64,000 bases of DNA from Todiramphus chloris collaris. Lineage: Eukaryota; Chordata; Aves; Coraciiformes; Alcedinidae. Location of the stretch: NCBI GenBank assembly GCA_025345505.1, contig JANVCC010000174.1, positions 4,835,864 through 4,899,863 on the forward strand, in the 5' to 3' direction. Under the pieces are notes generated by a model that worked only from the letters and a program-made list of their open reading frames with translations, was not told the DNA's origin and ran no database searches. Both the position numbers and the translations under genes were made by a program. Below, in pieces: positions 27,070 through 39,510 of this stretch (the first letter of the stretch is position 1; every line of letters starts with the position of its first letter).

Positions 27070-27720
27070 CGAAAGTCTTCCTCTGTTTTGACATTCCGAC
27101 TTCGCGCCGTGATTAGATGTTGCTGTGCGTGCCTAGCCCATCGCCCTCAAAGAGCGAGGCTGGGAGAGAAGCACGCGGGGCTGGGATGGGTTTCGTGCAT
27201 CCGCAGGCGCTGGTTTTGGTAGCACCTTCTCCGACACCCCGCATATTTCGGGGTTGTCTTTTGGGTAGCAAAACTCCACCTCCAAAGCGAGACTCTGAGG
27301 AGCGATCCGTCCAGGAGAGGGAAAGCGGGGCCGGTGGTGATTTTTCTCCAGAGCTCCCAGCTTCTCCTCTTCACCCCTTCGCTCAGCGCTCTCTCTGCTG
27401 CGCAATCGGTGCGGCGTCTGATGCGCTGCGGTGCCTGTTGCATCGAGACGCTTTCACGGCCATCGTCTCTAACGAGCTGGGTAAACGGCGCTACGTAATC
27501 GCTGCTGCTGCCGGTGTCTCCTGCGAGGCTCTGGGCTTACGGCACAGCCTGGTGCACGTTGGGCTGGAATGAGTCTGCCGTGCTTGAGAGACACACGTCG
27601 ATGACACCGCGGTTCCGCGCGGCTCGTGTCCCGGTGCGGGGCTGCCTGACGCATCGGAAACGCTCGCTGCCTGGTTCGTACAGCAGTTAATAACGGGCAG
27701 GCCTTCAAAAGGCTCTGCTG
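27070..27720. other. CpG-containing GC-rich patch
   Basis: Moderately CpG-rich sequence that overlaps a 328-codon minus-strand open frame (27491-28477). No gene signal beyond open-frame length. Confidence 0.4.
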
Positions 27721-28122
27721 GATTCGAGTATGCTCGAGAAATCCAGCCTCCCTTGCAAAGCTTCTGCAAGCCATCCAGGCTCCTCTGCTTTGGAAATGGA
27801 ACAGGGCGTTTTGGTCGAGAACAGCCTCGTTCCATGTGATTTCTCCTGTCCTTTAGATGTGGTGGAAAAAAGAATGAAGAGGTTATTTTTTTGTGACAGA
27901 GTGGGTTTCGGCAACAGCCTTCCTCGCAGCTTGCTGAGCGTTTCCCTCCAGATCCTTTGTGAAGCCAGATGATACGGTAGCACGACAGCAGGCTCCAAAA
28001 CGCGTTCACCAGTGGAAAATTCCCACTCCAGACCTGTGGCTTGAGTGGGAGTGAAAGTTCAAAAGCATTCATTGTTTTAAAAACCCGAATAGGTCTCTGC
28101 CGGCAGCTGCAGCAGCGCAGCA

Positions 28123-28182
28123 GCCACGGCACCAGGCTCGGCCACGGCACCGGGCTCGGCCACGGCACCGGGCTCGGCCATG
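28123..28182. repeat. 18-bp tandem repeat, about 3.3 copies
   Basis: Unit ccacggcaccgggctcgg starts at 28123, 28141 and 28159, followed by a partial copy. This explains the repeated peptide blocks in overlapping chance frames. Confidence 0.88.
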
Positions 28183-28899
28183 GCTGCTCCTGCCTCTGCC
28201 GGGCATCACAGGTCCTCCTGGCCCTGGTACAACCCGGATGGGCTCCCTCGTGCCCACGGTTCTCCCAGCTCTGGCTCGCTGCTGGCAAGACAGCAGCAAC
28301 ACACTGGTTTGACAGGAGATCTGTAAAAATTTCTTTTTCTGAAAAAGGCCAGGTAGAGCCTTTCAGGGAAGAGTGTTTTCTTCCCCTGCCATCTGGCCTT
28401 TCTGGGGATGAGGAGCTGGCTCCAGACCTGACGTGTGGACGCGGCATTTCCACGGCGAGGAGCAGTTCTCGCTGCATGGACTCAGAGCTTTTCCTGTGGC
28501 CTGGAGCTGGGGCAGCAAAGGAGTTGGGTTTGGCTCAGCTGCTCTTCCCATCGGTTTTCAATGCTCTGACCTGGTTTTGTCTGACACGTTTCTCATTAAC
28601 TCTTTGTCAGATCACCAGGAAACCAGCTTAATTGCAGGCAGAGTGCTGAATTTATGAGTTCATCTAGGCTTCATGTCTACACATTGACAGAGGTGTTTCT
28701 CTGGATGAAGTCTTTTTCTCTTCATTTTGTGGCAAGAATGGACTTTCTGTTTCACTTACTTCTGAAAGTCATAAATTGCAGCAGTCCCTCCCTCCCCTTT
28801 ATTTAAAAGAAACACAACAAAACTTCATGGCAACAGTTTATTGCTCTAAATCAGCTTGTGGGTCATTAAAGCAAGAAGGGAAAAAAAAAAAGGAGGGGG

Positions 28900-29340
28900 G
28901 GGGGAAATCTCCCTCTAACTCCTGCCAAATAAAATGTGCACATCAGCCAAACTGTCAAAGGCAGATCCTGCAACTATGGGATGAGAAGGTTTATTACACT
29001 TTCGGCTTCTGGGGAGGGATGTTATAGCAACAGGACGCTGGGTCACCGATGGCAAACTCACGGTTGCTCCGTTTCTTCATGCACACTAGGAATCCATTAA
29101 GCTAACTGACGACAGATCCCCAGGCATTCCAGTCCTACAGCACACCTCTGCGGAGGCCAAATGTTGGACGCTGCCCATTAAAACGTGAAAGAAACAGCCC
29201 AGCAGAGAGCCCACAAATTAGAGAAGCAGGAAACCTCAAATGATGTGCAAAAAAAATGGTAAACCTTCAAGAGAATTTTTCCATAACTTTTGCTTCATAA
29301 CTCAGCATTTCTGATGTTAATAAATTAGGAAACAGAGCCT
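28900..29340. promoter_or_regulatory. Candidate conserved non-coding element
   Basis: Repeat-free unique sequence after a short purine tract, with tccattaagctaactgacg, gcccattaaaacgtg and similar words. Enhancer-like texture; not verified. Confidence 0.35.
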
Positions 29341-30006
29341 TTGCAAGATCAACGAGCCTTTTGGATTCGAGTCCCGAGCGCCGTTCGGCAGGCAGCAGAT
29401 GAAGCTGCAGAGCGGGTCCTGGAACATGAGAACCATTTCCTTTTGGCTGGAAGAGATGAGTCTGAAGCGCAGCCCCAGGCAGCGCTCTGGTGGACCCAGT
29501 GTCCGTGTCTCTGCAGCGGGCCGGCCGAAAGCCCTGCGAGCCCCTCCGGCACGAAGCTGCGCTTCCTTTCACCAGCCGGGCTGGAGAGGAGGAGGAGGAT
29601 GGGGACTGGGAGCGGGGGAAAGATTGCAAACATCTCAGCAAGACAAAATGGTGGCACCGTTACCGGCAAGGGGGGAGTGGAGTTGAGAGCACTTGGATGA
29701 ACTGGTGGATTTGAAGACAAAAGTGATGGGAGGTGCCTTGGGTTAATGAATAAAAGCGTGTCTTGAACTGAGCATCTGACAGAGGGAAATAAAGATGAAC
29801 TCAGTCTTTGGTGTGTTCAGTGAGAAAAAAGCAGGGAGAAATCCACGATCGGGTGGGCGGATAAAATGGAAGAGTGATCAGAGGGACAGGAGGTGAAGGA
29901 AGTGCTCCCACAATCATTAACTTTCCAAGAATGCCCTCGGGCTGCAGCCCGGCCAAAAGCGGGCTCTGCGAGTGCACGTGTTGGTCCCAGAGCACCTGCA
30001 GTTGCT

Positions 30007-30423
30007 GGGGGGAGAAGGTGGGACAGACAGGATCCATCCATGCCAGGGGGAGAAGGTGGGACAGACAGGATCCGTCCATGCCAGGGGAGAAGGTGGGACA
30101 GACAGGATCCGTCCATGCTGGAGGGAGAAGGTGGGACAGACAGGATCCGTCCATGCTAGGGGGAGAAGGTGGGACAGACAGGATCCATCCATGCCGGGGG
30201 GAGAAGGTGGGACAGACAGGATCCGTCCATGCTGGGGGGAGAAGGTGGGACAGACAGGATCCGTCCATGCCAGGGGGAGAAGGTGGGACAGACAGGATCC
30301 GTCCATGCTGGAGGGAGAAGGTGGGACAGACAGGATCCATCCGTGCCAGGGGGAGAAGGTGGGACAGACAGGATCCATCCGTGCCAGGGGGAGAAGGTGG
30401 GACAGACAGGATCCGTCCATGCG
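30007..30423. repeat. 38-bp minisatellite, 11 copies (VNTR candidate)
   Basis: The core gacagacaggatcc recurs at 30022, 30060, 30097, 30135, 30173, 30211, 30249, 30287, 30325, 30363 and 30401: spacing 38 bp, once 37. Units differ at only a few positions (ccatccatgcc, ccgtccatgct, ccatccgtgcc). Every copy holds GGATCC and the G-rich aggtggga. Because 38 is not a multiple of 3 and no unit has a stop in any frame, all frames stay open; the 100-220 codon open frames on both strands here are artefacts. High unit identity implies recent expansion. Confidence 0.97.
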
Positions 30424-30567
30424 CTGAGCACAGCTTTGAGGGGCAGGGATGCTGCGGTCAGAGCTGCGATCATCGAGAGGGTAACGTGTGTTGCCCTGAC
30501 ACTGGCTGGGGTGTCAGCACACAATGGTTTTAGACCTGCAAGAGTGCTAGTGATTAATAGTTATCAA

Positions 30568-30627
30568 TCTCTTTTCCTCCCCTCCCTTCCCCCTTTTTTT
30601 CCTGCCCCTTTCCTTTTCCTCTGGTCA
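30568..30627. repeat. Polypyrimidine tract
   Basis: Sixty bases of almost only C and T (tctcttttcctcccctccct and following). It is not followed by a recognisable exon. Confidence 0.7.
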
Positions 30628-32137
30628 CTTATTTTACTGTCTAAGCCAAATTACCTGTCAGAGAGACCCCTCTACCAGCTCAACTGATTCCAGAGCTGGC
30701 CTGAGCACAGAGACCAGGAAGGATGGCTGTGAAATTTCAGCCCCACCAAGTCAGGTTCCTGATAATTATATGTGAATTTCTGCTGGTGGTTTTGGGTTGG
30801 GTTTTTTTTTTTTTTCTTCTCATGGCATCTTTTTTTTTTTGCTGCTGGTGCTAAATATCTGATGGCAGCCTTCACCTGTCCAGGAAAACGGGGTATCTGG
30901 GGATGAATGGTCTTAGGAGTAAAGCTGCTGAGTAGCCCTGGACAGAGATGAACTCAGCTCTGGTCCCAACGGTGAGTGACCAGCTGCTGCAGAGGCGCTG
31001 GATCCGGCTGTTTTAGTGGGTGCATCCCGGCCCAGCAGCCCGCTGCGGGACGAGTCCCTCTCTGCTTCCACCGGCTGTCTTTAATCTACCCCCAGGCAGC
31101 GCTGTCTGCATCCCTTTTCTTTCTCCTGTTGGCCTCCTTCAGAGCATCAGTTCTCTCATAGTGCTGTTCACGCCGCTTCTAAAAAACAAGAGCTATTCCT
31201 GTGTGTTCCGAAGTCAAGCCTTCACGCAGAAAAGCTTTTCTGTTGCTGACAATGACTTGTAAACAGTTGGTTTGAAGAATTCCGTCTGAGGAAGTTTCTG
31301 ATTTCCTTCTGGTCTAAACTGGAGGAAGATGTGGAGTTTTTTTTTTAAGATGGAGGGAAGGAGGGCTCAGAAGAAAAAATAAATACTACAGACAGTAAGT
31401 TGTGATTGCTGTTGGATTTCTCAGGGTTTTTTTGTTAAATTGTGGTGTAGCTTTCATACAGAACATCAGAAAAGAGCATGAGCGTGTGAACTTGGTCTTT
31501 AATTAGAGGTGTCAACCACAAAGAGCTGGATTCACTCGAGAATGCCCCTGCTCTGTAACTGGTCCTGCAGCACTTTGGGTGGTTGGTTGCTCACACGTGC
31601 TGTACCTCAGCCTGAGAGAAATCAGCCCTTCCAGAGAGTTTGACACTGTTAGACAAACACTGAGGCATCCCTGTAAATTCTCATTTAATGTATTCGCCAA
31701 CCCTGGTAACTTGTTGCTGGTGATGCTCCATCCACTCCCTTCTCTTTTGTTTTGTCCCCTCTTTACTTTGTTTTCCAGCTCTTCCGATGTCAAAGCCTCC
31801 TCACGGATAACAACAGAAGCAAACCATTCTGTGCGGGTAGTAGTGTGCAGAATACCATTCAGTGACACTCCGGGGCCTTGGTTCATGATGCCTTGTTCCA
31901 CTTACAGAGCAGAGGGAGTGTGTGTGAAAATCACGGGCTGAAGTTCTCAGGGTTTCATACACCCTTTTCTTTTCTCATTCTGACCTGTGAGATTTCACAC
32001 CCCCTGTTTGGGTTTTAAAGCCGCACTCCGGCAAAACCACAGTTTCAGGTGATTTCTAGCTAAGACAGGACCTTGCTCGAAGCTCTTGAGCTTGTGCAGG
32101 GCCCCTGCAAAACAGTTGGTGAATTGGAGCTGAATTC

Positions 32138-32195
32138 TGTTTTTTCCCAGAGCTATCCAAGTGTCTCCAACCAAACCATCCTAGAATACGACAGA
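32138..32195 (+). mobile_element. Possible decayed CR1 3' tail
   Basis: The words ccaaccaaaccatcctagaa resemble the last bases of CR1 (ccaacccaaaccattctatg), with substitutions. The upstream part is not clearly CR1, so this may be coincidence. Confidence 0.25.
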
Positions 32196-34250
32196 GGGGA
32201 TCCGTAAGATACAACTGTGAGACAAAATAGACTACTTGTGTAGTGCTGGAGTTTGCCATACTGTATTCCCAGGGTGGCTTAATTCCACTGCTTGCTGCTG
32301 TATACATTAATGGTACTGGGAGGTTAGTGGGCTGCTGCTTGTTGAAACCATTGCAACCCAGATGCTGTATGCCCAAACCATTCAGTGCCTTCAAACCAGT
32401 GAGTGAACACGGGCAGTTCATCTCGGTTTTGCTTTCCAGAGGATTTCCGTGGGAGCTGTTCCCCCTTTGTGTCCAGCGTGTCCCCCCTGCCCCGCAGGGT
32501 GCTGGCTGCTCCGCTGCCTTAGCTGAGCTGAGTCGGTGACCCAGGACAAGCACTCCAGTCTCAACAACAGTCAACAGCTTTAGTCAGTTCCTAGAGGTTC
32601 CCCGAGATAAAGCAGGAGTTATTTTAGCTCGAGTAAATTCAGAGTTTTCCAATCCGCAGCGAGAACACTTTTTTGTTGATCTGCTTACAAAGTCCAAAGC
32701 GTGTGTGTAACATGTGGCATAAATTGATGGCTCCATGGCAGAAATTGATGGCTCCTGACTGGGTTTTCCCATCGTCTTTTCCCTTGGCACTGAGCGTGGC
32801 AGTCCTGGCACGTCCTGGCAGGGGCAGCGTGGCTCAGTGCGCAGTTCTGCAGGCTGACGGTGGGAACAGCGCTCAGCTTTGGCCCAGAGCTGTCAGTGGG
32901 TGTTCCTGCCCCACGCAGCCCTCACCGCAGGCATTCTCACCTTCACAGCCTCAGAGCATGTGGGGCAGGGGGAGGGCTCCAGCACTCGATGGCCACCGGG
33001 AACCTGCAGCCTCGTCTTGTGAACGTGGGGAGCTGGCAACCCCGGTGCTGCTGCCGTGCGACGGCTGCCCCGGGCCGTGGGCTTCAGCTCTTGGCTACAT
33101 TCACTAACAGCCTTTAATGGTCTGACGTGTTTGCTGAAGGAAACTCCTCAGCTCCCTTTCTCTTTCACCTTAGAAAAGGGAACTGTGTTTACAGTGGGAG
33201 AAGAAGCCAGGAGAGGCCCTGCTTATGGTCCGGTGCTGACCTGGTCCTGAGCTCCGCAGGGATTTGGTGCCAGGGAGCGAGAGCCTCAGCTGACAACGTC
33301 ACTCCAAGATTCCTCAGCCTGACCTCACACTTGATTTGTTGCTGTCATCACTGGGTTTTAATTTTTCCTTCCCTTTGTTCCTACCTTTTCGTCTTTCTCT
33401 GTCTTGAAGTAGATGGGAAAGTATTATCGTATCCCATGAGATCTGGAGGGAATTAATTGCTGGTAAAAGCACGTTAAGAGCTTTTGATGACTGAAGTAAT
33501 TTGCAATGACACAGGGTCTGGTAGGGGTAGAGGGAAATGTAAGTCTAGGGAAAAAAAAGAGTTTCTGTAATAAGGAGGCCCACATATGAGCAAAGCAGAG
33601 TCTTGCCACCCTGTGCACTCAGAGGGCTTTTCCTCCTGCTGCTGCTGCTCCCTGGGTAACTTTGAAGATGTGCCGTTGTGAGTTGTGGAATGGATCACCA
33701 CAAACCTGGGTGTGGGATGCTCAGCATCCATTCTGCTGCTGTGTCGTCGAACTTACTTTACCGTTTTAAGAAAGAAAAAGTGCTAAGTCTCTTCCTGGTA
33801 AAACAGGGGTTTCTTTAGATCACAACCTTTTAATTAACCTCTTTTTTCTATATCTGGACTTTTAAGTATTAAGGGGCTTTGTTTGGAAGGATTCCTCCTT
33901 TGCACACTAGCCAAACTTATCTCGCCTTCAGGCACACAGACCCTCTAGTGTGGGTGAATTCCTGGTGTTGCAGTTGTAAGACTGGTCTCCATAACAATTG
34001 TAACCCTCCCCCTGTTGCTCACAGACAACTCTGATGTGTGTCCTTGGAGGTTCTGCGACCCAGGATCTTCAGATTATGGCTAAGAGTGGATTTTAGTCTC
34101 TTTATTAATTTTATCTACCATCTAGCTGCCTTCTTTCTATTTCTTGTTTGGAACCCTGCACTGCAAATAATTCTCCTTCCTTTCTTCTTTCTGTAGCTGT
34201 CACTGATAGCAGCTGACCCATGTGTTTCCTCTTCTCCTGTTCTTCTACAG

Positions 34251-34385
34251 ATTGCTGATGACCTGGGCAATGAGAAGTTCTGTCTCGATGCCAGCCAGAG
34301 CGGAGCTGGGAACTGGCTGAAGTACATCCGCGTGGCCTGCTCCTGTGATGAGCAGAACCTGGCCGTGTGTCACAGTAACGACCAG
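34251..34385 (+). CDS. PRDM16: PRDM16 exon 4: PR domain, middle part
   Basis: A pyrimidine-rich tract ends in tctacag, then 135 nt (45 codons, phase 0 at both ends) run to CAG|gtaatg. The translation begins IADDLGNEKFCLDAS and includes the PR-domain core GNWLKYIRVACSC, the segment related to the SET domain that in PRDM16 and PRDM3 is linked to histone H3K9 methylation. Length and phase match the human exon as I recall it. The residue two before the final HSNDQ is Val (34365-34367); I recall Met at the equivalent human position. The exon continues into 43069. The N-terminal part of the PR domain must come from exons upstream of the window. Confidence 0.96.
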
Positions 34386-37300
34386 GTAATGACTCTGCTC
34401 CCCTCCCCACTTCCAGTGACGCTGGGCCGGGGGGACTGTGTTTAGTGGCAGCACCGAATGGGAGGGACTGGGGGGTTCATCCATTCAGCAGCTCTGCCGT
34501 GGCATCCCCGAGCTGGTCTGAAACCCCTGGACTCGCGGGGTCTTCCAGTCACCAGCTCCTTTTGTGGTGGGGAGGATCGTGCGGAACGTTAACACCTGCT
34601 GTGAAACATGGGTTGTGGCAGCAGAAAAACGGGGCAGAACCAGTGCTGCTATTTCATTGCCATCAAAACCGTAGGAAGCTCTTGCTGCCAGCTGGCAGTG
34701 GTGGGCAGGGAGCGTGATTCCCAGCTGCAGATCAGTTGCTGTCTGTATTTTAGAGGGCAGTGAGTGGGAGATGATTTGGGAGTCTGCTCAGGAGGGAGAA
34801 AAGGAAAAACCGAAGAGAAATGCTGTTGGAGCAGGCTCTAGGTGGGGGTGTGGGCGAGGGCTATTACATGGAATTAATAGGATTTTGATAATGTTAGCTA
34901 ATGGTGGTAAAGTTCTTTGAAGCTTAAACCCAAAAATGGATTCAAGATGAGCAATCCAACTTGGGAGTTTCAGAAACCTCAAATTGAGTACAATTCAACT
35001 CTAAGTTACTGCTTCAGCCTCGCTAAATGAGAAATGCAGTCTTAATGTTATTACCAGTTACAAACAGGAGGCGTATTTGGATGCATGCAAAAAATGAGCT
35101 GAGGATGGAAAAATACACTTCAGATCAAAACGCGTGGCTGTCGGGGAAGCTGGAGCAAATCTGAAGCGAACCGGTCCGGTAAAACAAGCACAGCTGAGGG
35201 TGTGCTGAATGCCAGCCCCCACTGGGAACTTCGTTCCTGCTTTAAAATGCTTCTAAATAACTTAACTGTGGGTGCAGGGGGGAAAACAAAGAAACAAAAC
35301 CCAAAAAGCCAGCCAAACCCCAAAATATCACAAGTGTGTGTGATTTAAGCAATTGAGAAGAGATTGAGGCTCGAAGCTCCAAATTTTCAGCCTGCGTAAT
35401 TAAAATGAGCTGGTGATTGCTCCAGTGCCCACTCAGCACTGCTCACAAGAGCTCTGACGACGAAGAGCCTTCTAGCCAAGAGCCAACATTTACCATCAGC
35501 TCCTTGTCTTGTGCCGCGGGCTGCTTGCTGCTTTCTGTGACCCACACGGGGCTGCTCCCGTGTCTCCGTGGCACGGGGTGGCACAGAGTGGCACAGAGTG
35601 GCAGGGTGAGTGTCTCGGGGGCCACTGCATTTCCCCTCTCCCGTTACCGGGGTGTTCCACCGTCCTTCACTCCGCACGGACGTGTGCAGGAGCCGCGGCT
35701 GACCCGGCTGCCGCGCTGCGGGTCCTGCAGCTGCTCTGGGCAGGCACCGGTGGGCTGAGGGATTCCCCGTGGCATCCCGGGTGGCACAGCAGGGCCAAGG
35801 CAGCCACGGCCACTGGTGCCCAGCAGTTGGCACGAAGTGCAGCTCTCCCCAGCAAGACAGGCTCACTTCTCAGCAGCACCGTTTTGCTCAGGTGACTTCT
35901 TCTTGGACTCACCCCTGCAAAAGGGTGGCAGGGCTCTTACCAAAATGTTTACCAGCAGCAGTAGAAAAGCACAACATTTAAAGGAAGAGAAAACCCAAAT
36001 GTTTTGAATTTGGCTTTGTTTAAAAAAAAAAAAGTAAAAAACCAACAAAGCCTTGCACTGGGTAAAGCAGCTGGGTTTTTTTTTACATGAATGCCCATTT
36101 CTTCTTTTCAAAGTGTTAACTTGTGCACTGCTGCCTTTCCCCGGGTTCTTATAAATGCCCAGGTTAAGGACTACGCATGGTTACAGAATTTGCCAGAAAC
36201 CTGAAGGCTGTATTGCACTTTACCCTAAGCCCAGTTCACCGCATCCTTCTGCCCTCGTCCCTCACCCGGAGGTTTTTGGTTGTGCGTATTTTTAGTGCCC
36301 AGAGCGGTCTGAGTGGAGAGAACAGCTGTTTATCATACTCATCTCCTGTGCTTGCTTTTTTTTCTCTGTAATGACCACTCTTTTATGACTTTTTAATAAA
36401 TAACTGTACTGAAAGTCCTGTAAAAGGGGGTGGATACCAAGCAAATGCTTCTTCAGGAGGCAGAAAAGGTGCAGAATGTAATGGAACAATAGCAAAGCAA
36501 AGTCTTTGCTCCCCCTGAGCTTTCTTTCCCCAAAGATTGAAGAGTCTTAGGTCAGGCCAGCTGGTGGGAATGAAAAAATCCCATCTGAGCAGCAGCAGAT
36601 GATGGTGATGGATAACTAGAGGCGCTGGGTGCTTTGGGAGGGAGGAGTGCAGTCAGAGGAAGGATATACTGGTTCCTGAGCTATTGATTGTGAGCCTGTG
36701 GACTCCTTGGAAGGGCAGCAGTTTTGAGAGCGATCAGCGGCACTCTGGGATCTTTGTGGATTTTTGCGTGGTTATTTCCAAAGGAGACAATTTAATGATG
36801 TTTGTTCTGGAATTTCCTATTCGTTTCAAGTTTTCTCTCACACCACTGCTACACAAAACTAAGTCTTGCTGCTTTCTCTCCTGGAAAAGATTCTGGTGTG
36901 TGTTGGTGGTTAGGGCTTTTATTGAAACTGATAATGAAAGGGGAAGGAAGGGGGAGATCTCAGGCCCTTATGAGAGTGGCTCCTAAAGCCAGGAACATGT
37001 TACACACTTTCACAGTGACTAAGCACTGCTGGTTTCTACCTCGTCCTGTCTCCTAACACTGCCATTTGTAGCTTTATTTAATTTCACGTTGCTAGCAGGG
37101 TACACTTTTTTCTGGAAGAGGGAGAAGGGCTTTTCTCTTTCCTCTTCAGTCAGCGTGCAAAGATTTGGGTTTTGTTTGTAAGCGCATGAAGAAAAGAAAA
37201 GCTTTTGCTATAAAAGATTACCCACAAAATAATTAAGCAGCATTGCGATGATAGGAGCCCGGACGAGCTTTTAATAGAAACCATTTGCTTTTCAGGGAAA

Positions 37301-39239
37301 AAAAAAAACATGTTTACATGGGGAGATGGTCCTTTGTGCCTCCCTCCCCCAGACCACTTTCTGTTCTTCTTTATGGTCCTGTAACTTGGGAGCATTCACA
37401 GGAATGTATAGAGAATTTTCCTGGAATTTTAGTGAAGTAATTGACAGCAGAATCTGCACCTCTGGATTTATTTTGTTTTCCAATTTACAGATTAAAGAGA
37501 GATCAGTTGAGACATTTCATTAACTATTTTTCAATTGTGAAACCAATTTCCACGTGTAAAATAACGTTAGCTAGTTTTGGTTTATATTTATTCTTACTTG
37601 ATAGAAGAGCCTTGATTGACTGGGATAATTGTGTTTTGGAAGGAGAAGTGGAAAAGAATGGCAGAAAAATGATACGATTTGCTAAATGCATCTGGAAAAT
37701 GATACATGACTTGTATTTGTTCACGTTGCTGCCGCTGCCGTCACGGGGCAAATACTTCAGCAGTTTATTTGTTCTTATTCAGGAGACTGATACTAAACAG
37801 AATCTGTGTAATAAATAAAATATCCCTGAGCTTGCTTTTGGGATGAGAGCTGCTGCTTTTATTTTTGTTACGTATATTGGGAAAATGGAGGAGTAACAGG
37901 AGCTACGGTGATGGAAAAAAATTGGCCTCTGTTTAATAAGCCCCACTTATATGTTAGCGTATAACAGAGATATTTTATATGTATTTACATACATATTTGG
38001 TGACCGTGTTCAGGATTCCTGGGGATGTAGTACAATGCCTCAAGAGGAGGAAATAAAAAGCAATGTGGCTTAGATGAAACAAAGGGAAGGCGATTCCAAA
38101 GGAGGAAAACATCTGAACAAAAGCAAAATGTGCAGCCCCATTCTGCCCAGAAACGCACGAGGCCAAACTGCTACGCGTCCGCTCCTGCTGGAGCCGGCCA
38201 GACACATGCAGGGGGCTGAGCGTTGTCTCAGACCGACAGCAGGTAGAGATATTTGCCTTCTTATTTCACGGGGTTACCAGTACCCTTACTTATTTGCAGG
38301 ACAACATAAAGCAACCTCTGTGCAGCTCTTTTTGGGTTGTCTTTGTCCGTCACTTCTGCTGCACGCCGATGCAATTAGGGGGTGTGTTCTGATCTTTAGG
38401 TAAACACTGGAGCTGTTTTCTCAGCTCTCCAATGCCCTTTTTTTCCTAAATCAACACTTGTTGCTGCAGTGAAGCAGAGATAAATAGCAGCCAGAACTCC
38501 TACAGGAGGTAAACAGGGCTGTTTCTTGGGAAAGATCCCTAAATAATGAGGGGATGCTCAAGACTTTTCCGACTTGATGTGTTTCATCTCCATCTGTCAC
38601 CTTCAAACAGTTAAAAGGTTAATGGCTTCTGAGCTGTCTCTGTCTCAAGACCACTTTTGCTCAGGGAAAAGATGTGCAGCTTCGGTGACTTCGTGCCCTG
38701 CTCCGAGCGAGGCCAGCTGCTTCCTGCGATTGAGCGTCGTGGTTCTGCGGTATCGATGCTTTGGTAATTGCACCAACTCGCTTGGTTATCGCTGCACACG
38801 GGTAGAGCCCGTGCCAGCTTTCCAGCGCACTGAGCTCACACCCACCGGACCACTGTGCATCAAGCTCAGACTGGAAAAGGATTCCTCTGGGTTTTGGTTG
38901 GGGTTTTTTTTGTTCTGGTTTTGTTTTACTTTTTTTCCTTCTTTCTTTAATGATCCATGCCTAGAAGAATTTTGATCGAAATGAAGAAATGTGGTGATGT
39001 CAATCATCTGTGAGAGCACTCCCCGAGCCCCAGTCACATTGTTAACTATCCTGCGTTAAGCAGAACCGACGGGTGATTAGGAGAGACCCTTTTGTTGTGG
39101 GAAGTAAGAAATGATAACGTGTGGAATTTTTGTGTAAATGATGAACACAAATGACTTCTGAATGCAAGTGTTCTGAGGGGTTAGTGAAGCTGATCTTTCT
39201 CGCTGCACACGAAAGAAAAGGGGAGAGGAAACACAGCAA

Positions 39240-39510
39240 TAGTTGTAATTAATTCAGACCATCAGTAGCGTGATTGCAAGATGAAGTTAATTATTATAAT
39301 GAAATGTTTGATGAAATTAACATGACTCCAGCAGAATCCAGCTCTCCCCTAATCATTAATGAAGCTTGTACGATATTTCTTCAAAGGCTGCAGCAGGCAG
39401 GTTTTTATCTGCGAGAAGCTACTTTGTTCTGAGAACAAACCCGAGAGGTAAAGGAGTTAGAGATTACGGTGCAGCGGCAGCGTTAGCCAATTAGTGTCAG
39501 GATTCTGAAG
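39240..39510. promoter_or_regulatory. Candidate conserved element rich in homeodomain cores
   Basis: Contains gtaattaattcag, gttaattattataatg, gaaattaacatgac and ctaatcattaatgaag within 130 bases, followed by unique sequence without repeats. Dense TAAT spacing suggests a developmental enhancer in the PR-domain intron; untested. Confidence 0.4.

Larger units (their letters stand above)
1..34250 (+). other. Non-coding upstream intron of PRDM16 (probably intron 3, partial)
   Basis: No PRDM16-like or other recognisable exon was found by reading the translations. In human, a very short exon (about 51 nt, encoding the stretch before IAQD) precedes this intron; I looked for its coding pattern and did not see it, so it probably lies upstream. 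Content listed separately: CR1 fragment, homeodomain-type dyads, a solo LTR, CpG-rich patches, candidate conserved elements and several tandem repeats. The remainder shows nothing beyond short homopolymers and chance open frames. Confidence 0.8.

Noticed and set aside
27491..28477. 328-codon minus-strand open frame
   Set aside because: Lies across a CpG-rich patch and an 18-bp tandem repeat; peptide is low-information with repeat blocks, no domain and no splice or promoter context.
29801..30687. Several 100-220 codon open frames on both strands with repeated peptide
   Set aside because: Fully explained by the 38-bp minisatellite, which has no stop codon in any frame.
1..34250. The short human-type exon preceding the IAQD/IADD segment (about 51 nt)
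   Set aside because: Searched by eye for its coding pattern next to AG/GT borders and not found; it probably lies upstream of the window.
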